A DNA stretch of 64,000 nucleotides from Bryobacterales bacterium (GTDB lineage Bacteria; Acidobacteriota; Terriglobia; Bryobacterales; Bryobacteraceae). Shown piece by piece: positions 32,680 to 41,531 of this stretch; position 1 is the stretch's first letter, and each line of letters starts with the position of its first letter. The stretch spans positions 248,001 through 312,000 of the forward strand of contig JADJOP010000037.1 of NCBI GenBank assembly GCA_016713735.1, given 5' to 3'. Position numbers and translations under genes: made by a program. A model generated the notes under the pieces. That model worked only from the letters and a program-made list of their open reading frames with translations, made no database searches and was not told where the DNA came from.

Positions 32680-34347
32680 ATGGAGCGCATTGGCCGGTAC
32701 CAGATTACCGGCGAATTGGGCCGTGGTGGGATGGGCATCGTGTACCGTGCCCAGGACCCCGCCATCGGCCGCACAGTCGCGATCAAAACCATCCGCCTCG
32801 ACTCGATCAGCGATCCAGCCGAGCTGCGGCAGCTGCGCGACCGCCTGCTGCGCGAAGCGCGCTCGGCCGGGCTGCTGTCGCATCCTTCCATCGTCACCAT
32901 TTACGACATCGGGCAGGAAGGCAACATGGCCTACATCGCCATGGAGTTCGTCCAGGGTGTCACGCTCGAACAACTGGTGCGCGATAAGGGGCCGCTTCCC
33001 GGCGACGAATTGATCAGGGTGTTGCAGGCGACCGCCGAGGCGCTCGACCACGCGCACGGGCAAGGCATCATCCACCGCGATGTGAAGCCGGCCAACATTA
33101 TGATCTCCGACGCCGGCGCGGTGAAGATCACCGACTTCGGCGTGGCCAAGATCGCATCGCAGAACATGACCCAGGCCGACATGATTCTCGGCACGCCCAG
33201 TTTCATGTCGCCGGAACAGATCGAGGGCCGGCCCATTGATGGCCGCTCCGATCAGTTTGCCCTCGGCGTCATCGCCTATGAACTGCTCACCGGCGAGCGC
33301 CCGTTTGTGGGCGACACGCTGCCGGGGCTGCTCTATCAGATCGTGAAGCAGGAGCCGGTCTCGCCGCACCTGCTCAATTCGACGCTGCGCGATTCGGTGT
33401 CGCGCGTCATCGCCCAGGCGCTCGACAAGCATCCCGACCAGCGCTTCCTGAAATGCACGGCCTTTGTGCGCGCGCTGGAGGCCGCGTTGAACGAGTCGCG
33501 CGGTTGGCGCGCCATTCCCAAGGGCGCCGCCGCCAGCCAGGACACCGTGGCCGCACCGGCCGTGTCGCAGGCGTCGGTGACGCTGCCTCCTCCCCGCCGC
33601 TCCTCGCGCGACCTGGAAGACGACCCGCCGGCCCGCTCCAACCGTTGGCCCTTCATCGCCGCCGCGGCTGGCGTGTTGGCCGCCGCCGGCGCGGGCTACG
33701 TTTACTATCTCAACCGCCCCTACGTGCCGGCGCCGCAGCCTGAAGCGGTGGCCGAACAAACAGCCCCGCCCCCGGCTGCGAAAGCGGACCGGCCCAGCCC
33801 CATGCCGCCGCCCCCTGGGCAGACGCAAACCTCCACCCCGCCTACGCCGGCGCCCACTACGCCAACGCCCGCGCCCACCGAGCCGCGCCCAGGCGGCCAG
33901 TCGGCTGCGCCTCGGCCCAGCGACGCACCGCAGGCCGGCTCCACCATCGTCGACATCATCACCAACCCCGGCGGCGCCACGGCCTCCATCGACAACGGCG
34001 CGAGCACGTGCGTAACCCCCTGCCCGCAGTCGCTGCCCAACGGGCGACACGTCCTCACCTTTACGCTGGCCGGTTACCGCGGCACGACGCGCATCATCAA
34101 CCTGCCGCAGGAGAGCACGATCAACATGACGCTGCAGCGGGCCGAAGGCACGCTCGCCATCCGCACCACGCCCGCCGGCGCCAGCATCTACATCGATGGC
34201 CAGGCGCGCGCCGAAAAGACGAACGCCATGATCAGCCTTCCGGCCGGCATGCACAAGATCACCCTCAAGCGCGACGGCGTGCCCGACTACGAAGAGTCGA
34301 TCGAGGTGAAGGACCAGGTGATCACCACGGTCAGCGTGAACTGGTAG
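32680..34347 (+). CDS. Membrane Ser/Thr protein kinase with two extracytoplasmic PEGA domains
   Basis: A 555-residue Hanks-type kinase. Residues 1-270 hold the kinase: GRGGMG loop (14-19), VAIK with Lys36, IHRDVKPANI with Asp134, DFG at 152-154 and GTPSFMSPEQIEG. A Pro-rich linker leads to a single membrane helix at about 322-344 (WPFIAAAAGVLAAAGAGYVYYL region). An extracytoplasmic Pro/Thr-rich stalk follows, then two PEGA domains (VDIITNPGGATASIDNG and LAIRTTPAGASIYIDGQ). ATG 32680 has GGGGA directly before it. PEGA domains are thought to bind envelope glycans, so the kinase probably senses the cell surface. The partner substrate is unknown. Confidence 0.92.
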   Translation: MERIGRYQITGELGRGGMGIVYRAQDPAIGRTVAIKTIRLDSISDPAELRQLRDRLLREARSAGLLSHPSIVTIYDIGQEGNMAYIAMEFVQGVTLEQLVRDKGPLPGDELIRVLQATAEALDHAHGQGIIHRDVKPANIMISDAGAVKITDFGVAKIASQNMTQADMILGTPSFMSPEQIEGRPIDGRSDQFALGVIAYELLTGERPFVGDTLPGLLYQIVKQEPVSPHLLNSTLRDSVSRVIAQALDKHPDQRFLKCTAFVRALEAALNESRGWRAIPKGAAASQDTVAAPAVSQASVTLPPPRRSSRDLEDDPPARSNRWPFIAAAAGVLAAAGAGYVYYLNRPYVPAPQPEAVAEQTAPPPAAKADRPSPMPPPPGQTQTSTPPTPAPTTPTPAPTEPRPGGQSAAPRPSDAPQAGSTIVDIITNPGGATASIDNGASTCVTPCPQSLPNGRHVLTFTLAGYRGTTRIINLPQESTINMTLQRAEGTLAIRTTPAGASIYIDGQARAEKTNAMISLPAGMHKITLKRDGVPDYEESIEVKDQVITTVSVNW

Positions 34348-34352
34348 CGCAC

Positions 34353-34925
34353 TCAGCCTTCGCAGTTGGGATACTCGGCCAGCACCGTGTTGCCCGTGTA
34401 GTGAAGGGTGTCCACCAGGCCGATCTTCGAGGTGAAATAGCCGTCGGCGGTGAGGCTCTTCACTGACTTGAAGAAGCGCGCGCCCAACTCGCCCTGCTCA
34501 CCGGGTCTGAGCTTGTCGGCTTGCGCGCAGAGCGGTTCGAGCAAGGCCACCTGCGCGGCTTCGTCGAGTTCAAGAAACGCTTTGCCGCGCTCCGTGCGGC
34601 TATGCTCGTCGAGCCACGCGCAGCCCCGGCCGAGCAGTTGCCGTATGCCGGCGTTGCCGCCCGCGACGTGATCCATGTACTGCGGCACGCCGGCCGCCAC
34701 CGCGCCGGGCGTGTCCGTTGCCGGAATGATCAGGTCAGCCAGGCGCGAGAGCAGCGCGAATTCGGCAGCAGTGAGCGTCTTCGGCTTGGCCGGCATCTGC
34801 ACCTGCACGAGCGGCGCGCCGTTGTGGTCGGCATGCTGGCCGTAGAGCTCGTTCGACGAATAGGGCGTGGCGCAGGTGGCGCCGATCGCCCCCAGGATCT
34901 TCAACGTTTCGCGGCGTCCGCTCAT
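34353..34925 (-). CDS. Gluconate 2-dehydrogenase subunit 3-like protein with Tat signal
   Basis: A 190-residue small subunit. The N-terminus SGRRETLKILGAIGATCA is a twin-arginine signal. The mature part has LTAAEFALLSRLADLIIPAT and TPGAVAAGVPQYMDHV, the hallmark of gluconate 2-dehydrogenase subunit 3 proteins. In known FAD-dependent sugar dehydrogenases this subunit carries the Tat signal and takes the folded, signal-less flavoprotein through the membrane. Its ATG overlaps the stop of the adjacent GMC oxidoreductase gene (ATGA), exactly the expected partner. No cytochrome c subunit is encoded next to them. Confidence 0.87.
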   Translation of the reverse strand: MSGRRETLKILGAIGATCATPYSSNELYGQHADHNGAPLVQVQMPAKPKTLTAAEFALLSRLADLIIPATDTPGAVAAGVPQYMDHVAGGNAGIRQLLGRGCAWLDEHSRTERGKAFLELDEAAQVALLEPLCAQADKLRPGEQGELGARFFKSVKSLTADGYFTSKIGLVDTLHYTGNTVLAEYPNCEG

Positions 34926-36487
34926 GCCAGCTCCTTTTTGCGCAGCCCTTCGGCGATGTAGGCGGCCGTGCGCGCCGCCAGCGCCATCATCGTGTGCGTG
35001 GGGTTCTTCTCGCTGGCCGAGGGAAACACGCTGCCATCGACGACAAACAGGTTCTTCACATCGTGCGCCTGGCACCACTGGTTCACGACGCTCGTCTTTG
35101 CATCCGCGCCCATGCGCGCTCCGCCCAACTCGTGGTTCGTGCGCGGCTCCTCGTTCACGCTCAGAATCTCCGCGCCCGCCGCTTCGAGAATGCGCACGCT
35201 CCAGGCCGACATGTCTTGGAAGAGCTTGCGGTCATTCTCGTCCCAAAACACATGCCGCCGGGCCATGGGTAGGCCGTACGCATCTTGCTTTGACTCGTCG
35301 AGATCGATGTAGCTTTTCGCATTCGGCAGCATCTCACCGTAGGGCGAAAACGTGAGGAACGCCGGATAGCGCGCCTGCACGCTCTCCTTGAACGCCTTGC
35401 CCATGCCGGGCAGGCTGCGCGCCCAACCGACGGCGCGGTGGTTCTGATAGTTGAACTGCACGCCGAAGCTGCGCGCATAGTCGCGCTTGCGGCCATGCAT
35501 GAACGAGGGCACGTAGGCGTGGTCGAGATAGCCTTCGTCGTTCACGCCGCCCTTGCCTATGAAGTCCTTCAGGAAACACTGCACGCCGCCGGTGAAGTGC
35601 GGAATGAAGTGTTTGCCGAGTTGGCCGCTAGAGTTGGCCAAGCCGTTGGGGTAGAGGCGCGACTTCGACATCTGCAGCAGGGCCACGCTTTGCACGCAGG
35701 CGCAGCTCACCACCACCACGCGCCCGCGCACCTCGCCTTCGGCCTTCGTCTCACGGTTGAGAAAGCTGACGCCGGTCACGCGGTTCTCCGCGCTCACATT
35801 CACGGCGCGCACGATCGAGTTGTGGAAGATGGTGAGCTTGCCCGTCTTCAGCGCCGGCCGCAGATGCACGTCGGCGGAGTTGTACTTGGCCACCACGTCG
35901 CAGCCGGCCATGCAGTTGCCGCAGAAGTGGCAGGCCGGGCGCCCGAACTTCGCGCGCGAGAGTGTCGCCTTGCGCACGTGAATCACCTTCACGCCCAGCT
36001 TTGCCGCGCCGCGCTTCACGGCCACGTCGGTGCACTTCAACGGCACCGGCGGAAGAAACACGCCGTCGGGCAGATCTTCCAGCGCGTCGAGATTGCCGCA
36101 GACGCCCACCTCGCGCTCGATCTTCTCGTACCACGGGGCCATGTCGGCGTAGCGCAGGGGCCAGTTCTCGCCCGCGCCATCGTGCGACTTCCCCTGAAAA
36201 TCGCGCTCGGAAAAGCGCCACGCCACGGCGTTCCAGGTGAGGCTCTTGCCGCCCACGCCGCGCGCGCGTTCGCTTTCGAATCCCGCCTTGCCCGGCTTCA
36301 TCGTCGGGATGTGCCGGTTGGGAAATTGGAACGGCATGGCGTGCGTGTTGAAATCGGTGCGCGTGTTGATGGGAGGTCCGCCTTCCACCACCGCCACGTC
36401 CACGCCCATGCCGGCCAGATGACCGGCCAGCGTTCCGCCCGATGCGCCCGAGCCCACCACCACTACGTCGAAGATCTTGTCCGCCAT
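34922..36487 (-). CDS. GMC family FAD oxidoreductase with a four-cysteine cluster
   Basis: A 521-residue flavoprotein. VVVVGSGASGGTLAGHLA (residues 8-25) is the FAD dinucleotide-binding motif, RGVGGKSLTWNAVAWR the second GMC block, and SVFPSASEKNPTHTMMALA the C-terminal block with the catalytic His/Asn. Cys186, 189, 192 and 196 form CHFCGNCMAGC, a ferredoxin-like cluster that could hold an iron-sulfur centre, as in bacterial FAD glucose and fructose dehydrogenases. It has no signal peptide and is coupled to the Tat-signal subunit 3 gene, so periplasmic sugar or polyol oxidation is likely. ATG 36487 is preferred over TTG 36496. Confidence 0.88.
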   Translation of the reverse strand: MADKIFDVVVVGSGASGGTLAGHLAGMGVDVAVVEGGPPINTRTDFNTHAMPFQFPNRHIPTMKPGKAGFESERARGVGGKSLTWNAVAWRFSERDFQGKSHDGAGENWPLRYADMAPWYEKIEREVGVCGNLDALEDLPDGVFLPPVPLKCTDVAVKRGAAKLGVKVIHVRKATLSRAKFGRPACHFCGNCMAGCDVVAKYNSADVHLRPALKTGKLTIFHNSIVRAVNVSAENRVTGVSFLNRETKAEGEVRGRVVVVSCACVQSVALLQMSKSRLYPNGLANSSGQLGKHFIPHFTGGVQCFLKDFIGKGGVNDEGYLDHAYVPSFMHGRKRDYARSFGVQFNYQNHRAVGWARSLPGMGKAFKESVQARYPAFLTFSPYGEMLPNAKSYIDLDESKQDAYGLPMARRHVFWDENDRKLFQDMSAWSVRILEAAGAEILSVNEEPRTNHELGGARMGADAKTSVVNQWCQAHDVKNLFVVDGSVFPSASEKNPTHTMMALAARTAAYIAEGLRKKELA

Positions 36488-36492
36488 GCTGT

Positions 36493-38550
36493 TCAATACC
36501 GCAGCAGCCGTTCGGCCTCGCGCACGATGTCGGCCACCTGCGGCAGCGTCTCCGCCTCCAGGCCGGGATTATATCCAACCCATGTATCGAGGGCCGCCAG
36601 CCGCCCCACCGGCGCATCGAGTTCGGTGAACAACTCGCTTCCCACGCGCGCCGCGATCTCCGCGCCGAAGCCGTGCGTGAGCGTGTCCTCGTGCACCACC
36701 AACAGCCGCGAGGTTTTGCGCACGCTCGCCAACACCGTCTCCCAATCGATGGGCGCGAGCGAACGCAGATCGATCACTTCGATGCTGGCGCTGGGCATGC
36801 GCCGCTCGATCTCCACCGCCGCCGTGAGCGAGCGGTTCACCAGCGCGCCGTAGGTGACGATGGTCAACCGCGCCCCTTGCTTGGCCACGCGCGCGCGGCC
36901 GAAAGGAATGCAGTAGTTCTCGCCCGGATGCGGCGAGCGGTTGTAGGCCTCGCGGTAGAGCTTCTTGTGTTCAAGGAACAGCACCGGATCGTCGCAGCGG
37001 ATGGCCGTGCGCAGCAGTCCGCAGGCGTCGAGCGCATTCGACGGCATGGCCACGCGCAACCCCGGAATGTGCGTGAACACCACCTCGCCGCACTGGCTGT
37101 GATAGATCGCCCCGCCCGTGAGATAGCCGCCGATGGGCACGCGCACCACGACCGGACACGACCAGCCGTTGGCGCTGCGCCAGCGCATCGTTGCCAGTTC
37201 ATCGCGGATCTGCATCATCGCCGGCCAGATGTAGTCGAAGAACTGAATCTCCACCACCGGCTTCAGTCCGTGCAGGGCCATGCCGATGGCCCTGCCCACA
37301 ATGGCCGCCTCGGCGATGGGCGAGTTGAACACGCGCGCCGAACCGTAGGCGCGCTGCAGGCCCTGCGTCGCCTTGAACACGCCGCCCTTGCCCTTCACCA
37401 GCGGCAGGTTCACTTCGCGGCTGCAATCGGCCACATCCTCGCCAAACACGACGATGCGCGGGTTGCGCGCCATCTCCTCATGCATCACGCGGTTGATCGT
37501 GTCCACCATCGTGCGCGGTTCGCCGGCCATGTGCGGCTCGGTGGCAAACGCGCCGCCGCAGGCGTCCACGCGATCTGAATAGAGCCACCGCAGCGCGCTG
37601 CCTTCGGGCGGAGCATCGGCATCGAGCGCCTTGTCAGCGGCCGCCTCCACCTCCTGCTCCACTTCAAAGGCGATGCGCTGCATGGCATGGCGGTCCAGGT
37701 GGCCCTCGCTCAGCAGCCACTCCGGGAAGCGGATCACCGGATCGCGCGCCGCCTCGGCCTCGCGCTCCACCGCCGTCTTATAGAGCGTCTCGTCATCACT
37801 CAAGGAATGCGAGTAAGGACGCGTACACATCGCATGCACAAGCGCCGGTCCTTGCCCTTCGCGGCACCAGGCGACGGCCCGCTCCATCGCTTCGTGGCTT
37901 GCCGGCACATCGGTTCCGTCGCACTCGACACGCAGCAGCCCCGGAAACCCGGCGAGCAGTTGAGAGATGTTTCCGCCCGCCGTCTGATGCTCCACCGGCA
38001 CCGAGACCGCGTAGCCGTTGTCCTCCACCAGAAACACCACCGGCAGCTTTTCGAGGCACGCCGCGTTCACGGCTTCCCAGAACTCGCCCTCGCTCGTCGC
38101 TCCATCGCCCGAACACACCAGCGTCACCTCGCGCGCATCAGGGGCCAGCATGCGCGAAGCCTGCGCGCAGCCCACGGCCTGCGTGTATTGCGTCCCCGTG
38201 GGCGAACTGGCGCTGACGATGCGCAGTTCAGGCGAACTCCAATGCGACGGCATCTGCCGCCCGCCGCTGGCCGGATCGACGCCCGCCCCCACCGCCTGCA
38301 GCATCATGTCGTGAGCCGTCACGCCGAGCATCAAACACAGCGCGCGGTCGCGGTAGTAAGGAAACACCCAATCCACACCGGCCCGCAGCGCCAGGCCCGC
38401 CGCCACGCCGATGGCCTCGTGGCCCGCGCCGGAGATCTGAAAGTAGATCCGGTTCTGGCGCTTCAAGAGAATCTCGCGGTCGTCCAGCCCGCGCGCCAGC
38501 AGCATGGTGCGATAGGCGGCCAGCAGACGCTCGCGGCCAAGCGCGCTCAT
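36493..38550 (-). CDS. Fused alpha/beta E1 component of a 2-oxo acid dehydrogenase
   Basis: A 685-residue thiamine-diphosphate enzyme. Residues 1-330 are the alpha chain (SGAGHEAIGVAAGLALRAG, and CSGDGATSEGEFWEAVNAA with the ThDP GDG...N motif ending VEDNGYAVS). From about 365 the beta chain begins (RTMVDTINRVMHEEM, FGEDVADCSREVN, FNSPIAEAAIVGRAIGMAL) and ends with the transketolase C-terminal domain. Such fusions are known for branched-chain or pyruvate dehydrogenase E1 in Acidobacteria and Bacteroidetes. E2 and E3 genes are absent from the window. ATG 38550 overlaps the SufU-like stop (ATGA). The substrate is not certain. Confidence 0.87.
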   Translation of the reverse strand: MSALGRERLLAAYRTMLLARGLDDREILLKRQNRIYFQISGAGHEAIGVAAGLALRAGVDWVFPYYRDRALCLMLGVTAHDMMLQAVGAGVDPASGGRQMPSHWSSPELRIVSASSPTGTQYTQAVGCAQASRMLAPDAREVTLVCSGDGATSEGEFWEAVNAACLEKLPVVFLVEDNGYAVSVPVEHQTAGGNISQLLAGFPGLLRVECDGTDVPASHEAMERAVAWCREGQGPALVHAMCTRPYSHSLSDDETLYKTAVEREAEAARDPVIRFPEWLLSEGHLDRHAMQRIAFEVEQEVEAAADKALDADAPPEGSALRWLYSDRVDACGGAFATEPHMAGEPRTMVDTINRVMHEEMARNPRIVVFGEDVADCSREVNLPLVKGKGGVFKATQGLQRAYGSARVFNSPIAEAAIVGRAIGMALHGLKPVVEIQFFDYIWPAMMQIRDELATMRWRSANGWSCPVVVRVPIGGYLTGGAIYHSQCGEVVFTHIPGLRVAMPSNALDACGLLRTAIRCDDPVLFLEHKKLYREAYNRSPHPGENYCIPFGRARVAKQGARLTIVTYGALVNRSLTAAVEIERRMPSASIEVIDLRSLAPIDWETVLASVRKTSRLLVVHEDTLTHGFGAEIAARVGSELFTELDAPVGRLAALDTWVGYNPGLEAETLPQVADIVREAERLLRY

Positions 38551-38900
38551 GCCCGCCTCGCCAGTTCGCGCGCCGCATCCACGCACAACACGGCGGCGTG
38601 CTTCGACTCCGGAATCAAGCCGCCCAGCGCCTCCTCGATCACTGCCGCCCGCAGCGCCGCGGCCTCGGTGAGCAGCCGTCCGGTGAGCCACTCCGTCAAC
38701 GCGCTGCCCGCCGCGATGGACGCCGTGCAGCCGCGCACCTGGTAGCGCACCTCGCGGATGACGCCTTCCTCCACGCGCGCGCTGAGCCGCATGTGGTCGC
38801 CGCAGGCCGGGTTGTCCACCTCCACGCGCAGCGTCGCCGCGGGCAGTTCGCCCGCATTGCGCGGATTCTGGAAGTGATCGAGCAACCGTTCGCTGTGCAT
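38547..38900 (-). CDS. SufU/IscU-like iron-sulfur scaffold protein
   Basis: A 117-residue protein of the NifU N-terminal/SufU fold. MHSERLLDHFQNPRNAGEL is the typical start; the three ligand cysteines are in NPACGDHM, VRGCTASIAAGSA and VLCVDAARE, with the Asp after the first. It would assemble and transfer Fe-S clusters or, as SufU does, relay sulfur from SufS. No cysteine desulfurase gene is nearby. The gene is coupled by 4 bases to the E1 gene and divergent, 39 bases away, from a radical SAM gene that needs a [4Fe-4S] cluster. Confidence 0.83.
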   Translation of the reverse strand: MHSERLLDHFQNPRNAGELPAATLRVEVDNPACGDHMRLSARVEEGVIREVRYQVRGCTASIAAGSALTEWLTGRLLTEAAALRAAVIEEALGGLIPESKHAAVLCVDAARELARRA

Positions 38901-38939
38901 CGCCGTATGTGGATTATTATGGATGTTTCCTAACTGGGC

Positions 38940-40106
38940 ATGGCTGGTGCATCTTATTTCCGCATCCTCTCCGAGCGAGTGCGCAGGCCCGCTTTCAACG
39001 CCCTCTTCCTCTTCGTCACCTCGCGCTGCAACTCGCTTTGCCGCACCTGCTTCTACTTCGACAAGCTGAACAGCCGCGACGACCTCAGCTTCGACGACAT
39101 CCGCCGCCTGTCGGAATCCGCTCCGCGCTTCAACAAGCTCTGGCTGAGCGGAGGCGAGCCTACGCTGCGCGAGGAACTGGGCGAGATCATCAGCCTGTTT
39201 GCCCGCAACAACGGCATCCGCAACGTCAACCTGCCCACCAACGGACTGATGCCCGAGAAGCTGTTTCGCATTCTCGACGAGACGCTCGCCCGCACCCCCG
39301 AGCACGTCGCCATCGACCTCAACTTTTCGCTCGACGGCCTGGCCAACACGCACGATGCGATCCGCGGCGTGCCCAATAATTTCCAGCGCACGCTGGCCAC
39401 GATGCGCGAAACCGAAGCGCGCTACGGCCACGTGAGCCGCCTGCGCCGCAACGTGCTCAGCGTGATCACGCGCGAGAACTACGGCGAGCTGGTGGAACTC
39501 GGCCTCCGCCTCGCCGAACAGGGCGGCATCGACGGCCATTACTTCGAGGTCGTGCGCGGGGCCACGCCCGACCCTGGCGTGAAGGCTCTGACGCGCGACG
39601 AGGTGGCCGAGCTCCACCGCCGCCTCTTCCCGCTCCACCGCCACTACGCGCGCCGCCTGTTTGCCCATCTGCCCGCGCCCGCCCGCGCGGTGGCCACGGC
39701 CTATTACTTGGGCAACCTGCGCCTTCATTTCGAACTGCAGGAGAGCTGTTTCGACGCGCCCACGCCGTGGCCCATGCCCTGCACCGCCGGCCAGACCGCG
39801 CTCGTCGTCGACCACAACGGCCGCTTCCGCGCCTGCGAGATGCGCGGAATCATTGGCGACCTGCACGAGCACAACATGAACCTCGCCGACGCGCTCGGTT
39901 CCCCAGCGGTGAAGCGAGAGGTCGCGGCTATCGCGCGCGACGGCTGCTGGTGCACGCATTCCTGCTTCATTCACGAAAGCGGCAAATTTTCACCGCGCAT
40001 GCAGCTCTTCGAAATTCCCGTTGCCTGGTGGAACCAGAACCGCGAGCAGGTGGCCGCTGCGCCGCTCGCCGAACTCGAACGCTTCCGCGCTTTGGAGCTG
40101 GCATGA
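38940..40106 (+). CDS. Radical SAM protein with C-terminal SPASM-like cysteines
   Basis: A 388-residue radical SAM enzyme. Cys30, Cys34 and Cys37 (SRCNSLCRTC) form the CxxxCxxC cluster motif, LWLSGGEPTLREEL is the SAM-binding GGEP block, and LNFSLDGLANTHDAIRGV follows. The C-terminal third has further cysteines (QESCF, MPCTAG, FRACEMRG, CWCTHSC) in a SPASM/twitch-like pattern for auxiliary clusters. Such proteins modify peptides or cofactors; no precursor peptide gene is recognisable nearby. It is coupled to a Nudix gene by a 4-base overlap and divergent from the SufU-like scaffold gene. Confidence 0.85.
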   Translation: MAGASYFRILSERVRRPAFNALFLFVTSRCNSLCRTCFYFDKLNSRDDLSFDDIRRLSESAPRFNKLWLSGGEPTLREELGEIISLFARNNGIRNVNLPTNGLMPEKLFRILDETLARTPEHVAIDLNFSLDGLANTHDAIRGVPNNFQRTLATMRETEARYGHVSRLRRNVLSVITRENYGELVELGLRLAEQGGIDGHYFEVVRGATPDPGVKALTRDEVAELHRRLFPLHRHYARRLFAHLPAPARAVATAYYLGNLRLHFELQESCFDAPTPWPMPCTAGQTALVVDHNGRFRACEMRGIIGDLHEHNMNLADALGSPAVKREVAAIARDGCWCTHSCFIHESGKFSPRMQLFEIPVAWWNQNREQVAAAPLAELERFRALELA

Positions 40107-40542
40107 GCGAACAGGAACCGCTGCCGCATCTCGGGCGACCAGGCGTGCTCGTCGTCGCCGCCGTGATTGCACTCGATGGCCGCATCCTGATCGGCCAGCG
40201 AAAACGGGGCGATTGGAACGAGTTCAAATGGGAGTTCCCCGGCGGCAAGGTGGAATCGGGAGAAGACCCACGCGATGCCCTGAAGCGTGAGTTGCGGGAA
40301 GAGTTGGACATCGATGCCGAGGTCGGCGACGAGCTGATGCGCTACGAGTATCAATACCCCGGTAAGCCGCCCATCCACCTCATCTTTTCAGCGTGAACCG
40401 CTTCAACGGTGAGCCTGTCAACCGCGAGTTTGAGTCCATCGCCTGGGAGGACGTGGCCAGCCTGCCCGCCTACGACTTCCTCGACGGCGACATCGATTTC
40501 GTGCAGCGCCTGGCGCGCGGCCAGTTCGATGTACTGACGTAG
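40103..40542 (+). pseudogene. Nudix (MutT-like) hydrolase, interrupted by a frameshift
   Basis: From ATG 40103 the protein reads HLGRPGVLVVAAVIALDG and contains a complete Nudix box (GGKVESGEDPRDALKREL followed by REELDI), then HLIFSA and a premature TGA at 40394-40396. Adding one T to the TTTT at 40385-40388 gives HLIFFSVNRFNGEPVNREF and an uninterrupted C-terminus (ending VQRLARGQFDVLT) to TAG 40540-40542, about 146 residues, the normal MutT length. The family hydrolyses nucleoside diphosphate derivatives such as 8-oxo-dGTP. It is ATGA-coupled to the radical SAM gene. A sequencing error is more likely than inactivation, since the downstream frame is intact. Confidence 0.82.
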
Positions 40543-40560
40543 ATCGCGCCCCCAGCGGCC

Positions 40561-41340
40561 TTAGCGCGCCAGCCGGAACTCCAGCCCGCGCTCCTCGTTC
40601 AACTGCCGGCTCAGGTCGAGATCGATCAGCTCCATCGAGGCGCGGTTATGGGCGTGCTTCATCGTGATGTAGTGGAACGTGCCTTCCTCCACCCAGAAGG
40701 CCAGCGCCGCATACACCTCGCCCGATTTCATCGCCACCAGGTAGACCGTCGGCTTGCCTTCGGCGTTGGCCGGCGCGCGCGCCGCTTCGCTCAGCGGACG
40801 CCCCTCTTCGTTCTTCGCCACCGGCGCTTGGTAGGTGGTCATCGTCTGCGGCGTTCCGGCGTCCACCTCGGTGAGGCGCGGCGTCATGTGGTCCGGCGTG
40901 TAGCCCTGATTGATGATCACCGTCGGCGAGGGAGCGGGCGCGTTGATCACGGTGACATTCGGAACCGGCGCCTGGTAGGTGGACGTGTAGCCGCCAATGA
41001 ATACCGGATAGGGAACGATGCCGCCCCGCCAGGGCTGTTTGTGATACGCCCCCACGGCCCAGTCCGAGCCGCTCACGGTGGCGCTCAGGCGCTGTCCGAA
41101 GGAAAGGTTGGGACTGTAAATCGGATTCACCACTCCGAATTGCTGCGGCACGCCGGAGGGATTCACCACGCTGCCGAAGCCCGCGCCGGGAAACGCCCGC
41201 TGCGGAGGAGCGGGATAAATGCCGCGCGCCGGCGGTGCGCCCGCGCCGCCCCGGCCTCCCGGACCGCCGCCCACGCGGCCCTGCCCGAACGCGCTCAACA
41301 CCACCGCGCAGCCAACAATCGCCATCCGCAGCTTCATCAT
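40561..41340 (-). CDS. Hypothetical exported Gly/Pro-rich protein
   Basis: A 259-residue protein with a signal peptide (MMKLRMAIVGCAVVLSAFGQ) and a Gly/Ala/Pro-rich stretch to about residue 55. A segment with TYQAPVPNVTVINAPAPSP is followed by a C-terminal part (about 190-259; KPTVYLVAMKSGEVYAALAF, FHYITMKHAHNRASM) that looks like a small folded beta domain. The C-terminal block resembles short Solibacteres domains of unknown function. Starts at 41340 and 41337 are equivalent. It is divergent from the second ECF sigma operon. Confidence 0.65.
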   Translation of the reverse strand: MMKLRMAIVGCAVVLSAFGQGRVGGGPGGRGGAGAPPARGIYPAPPQRAFPGAGFGSVVNPSGVPQQFGVVNPIYSPNLSFGQRLSATVSGSDWAVGAYHKQPWRGGIVPYPVFIGGYTSTYQAPVPNVTVINAPAPSPTVIINQGYTPDHMTPRLTEVDAGTPQTMTTYQAPVAKNEEGRPLSEAARAPANAEGKPTVYLVAMKSGEVYAALAFWVEEGTFHYITMKHAHNRASMELIDLDLSRQLNEERGLEFRLAR

Positions 41341-41491
41341 TGCAGAGTACTCCCCACCCTCTTCTGACGCAACGTCCCGGCCTCCGGTTGCAGCCTGCCG
41401 CTCCCGCCACGCTTCCGCCGTTCGACGAAAAAATACGCGAAAAGGGCCACGCCAAGGGAACTTTTCGCGGCCGTCATGGGAACCTCAATCA

Positions 41492-41516
41492 GGAACAGAA
41501 TGGTGGCTGACGCGTC
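41492..41516 (+). promoter_or_regulatory. Candidate ECF-type promoter of the sigma operon
   Basis: GGAAC at 41492-41496 and CGTC at 41513-41516 are separated by 16 bases. This is the classical -35/-10 layout of many ECF sigma promoters (GGAAC-N16-CGTC). It lies just upstream of the ECF sigma start at 41532, which would mean autoregulation with a very short leader. The elements are short, so chance occurrence is possible. Confidence 0.35.
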
Positions 41517-41531
41517 GAACGGAACTGGGGA

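Noticed and set aside
31600..32680. FMN riboswitch expected upstream of the riboflavin genes
   Set aside because: ribD is directly coupled to ftsY and no conserved multi-stem element is visible before ftsY.
38901..38939. AT-rich ATTATTATGG considered as a dif half-site
   Set aside because: Only a few positions agree with known dif arms and no second arm is present. It is more simply part of the divergent promoter region, where TATTAT could be a -10.
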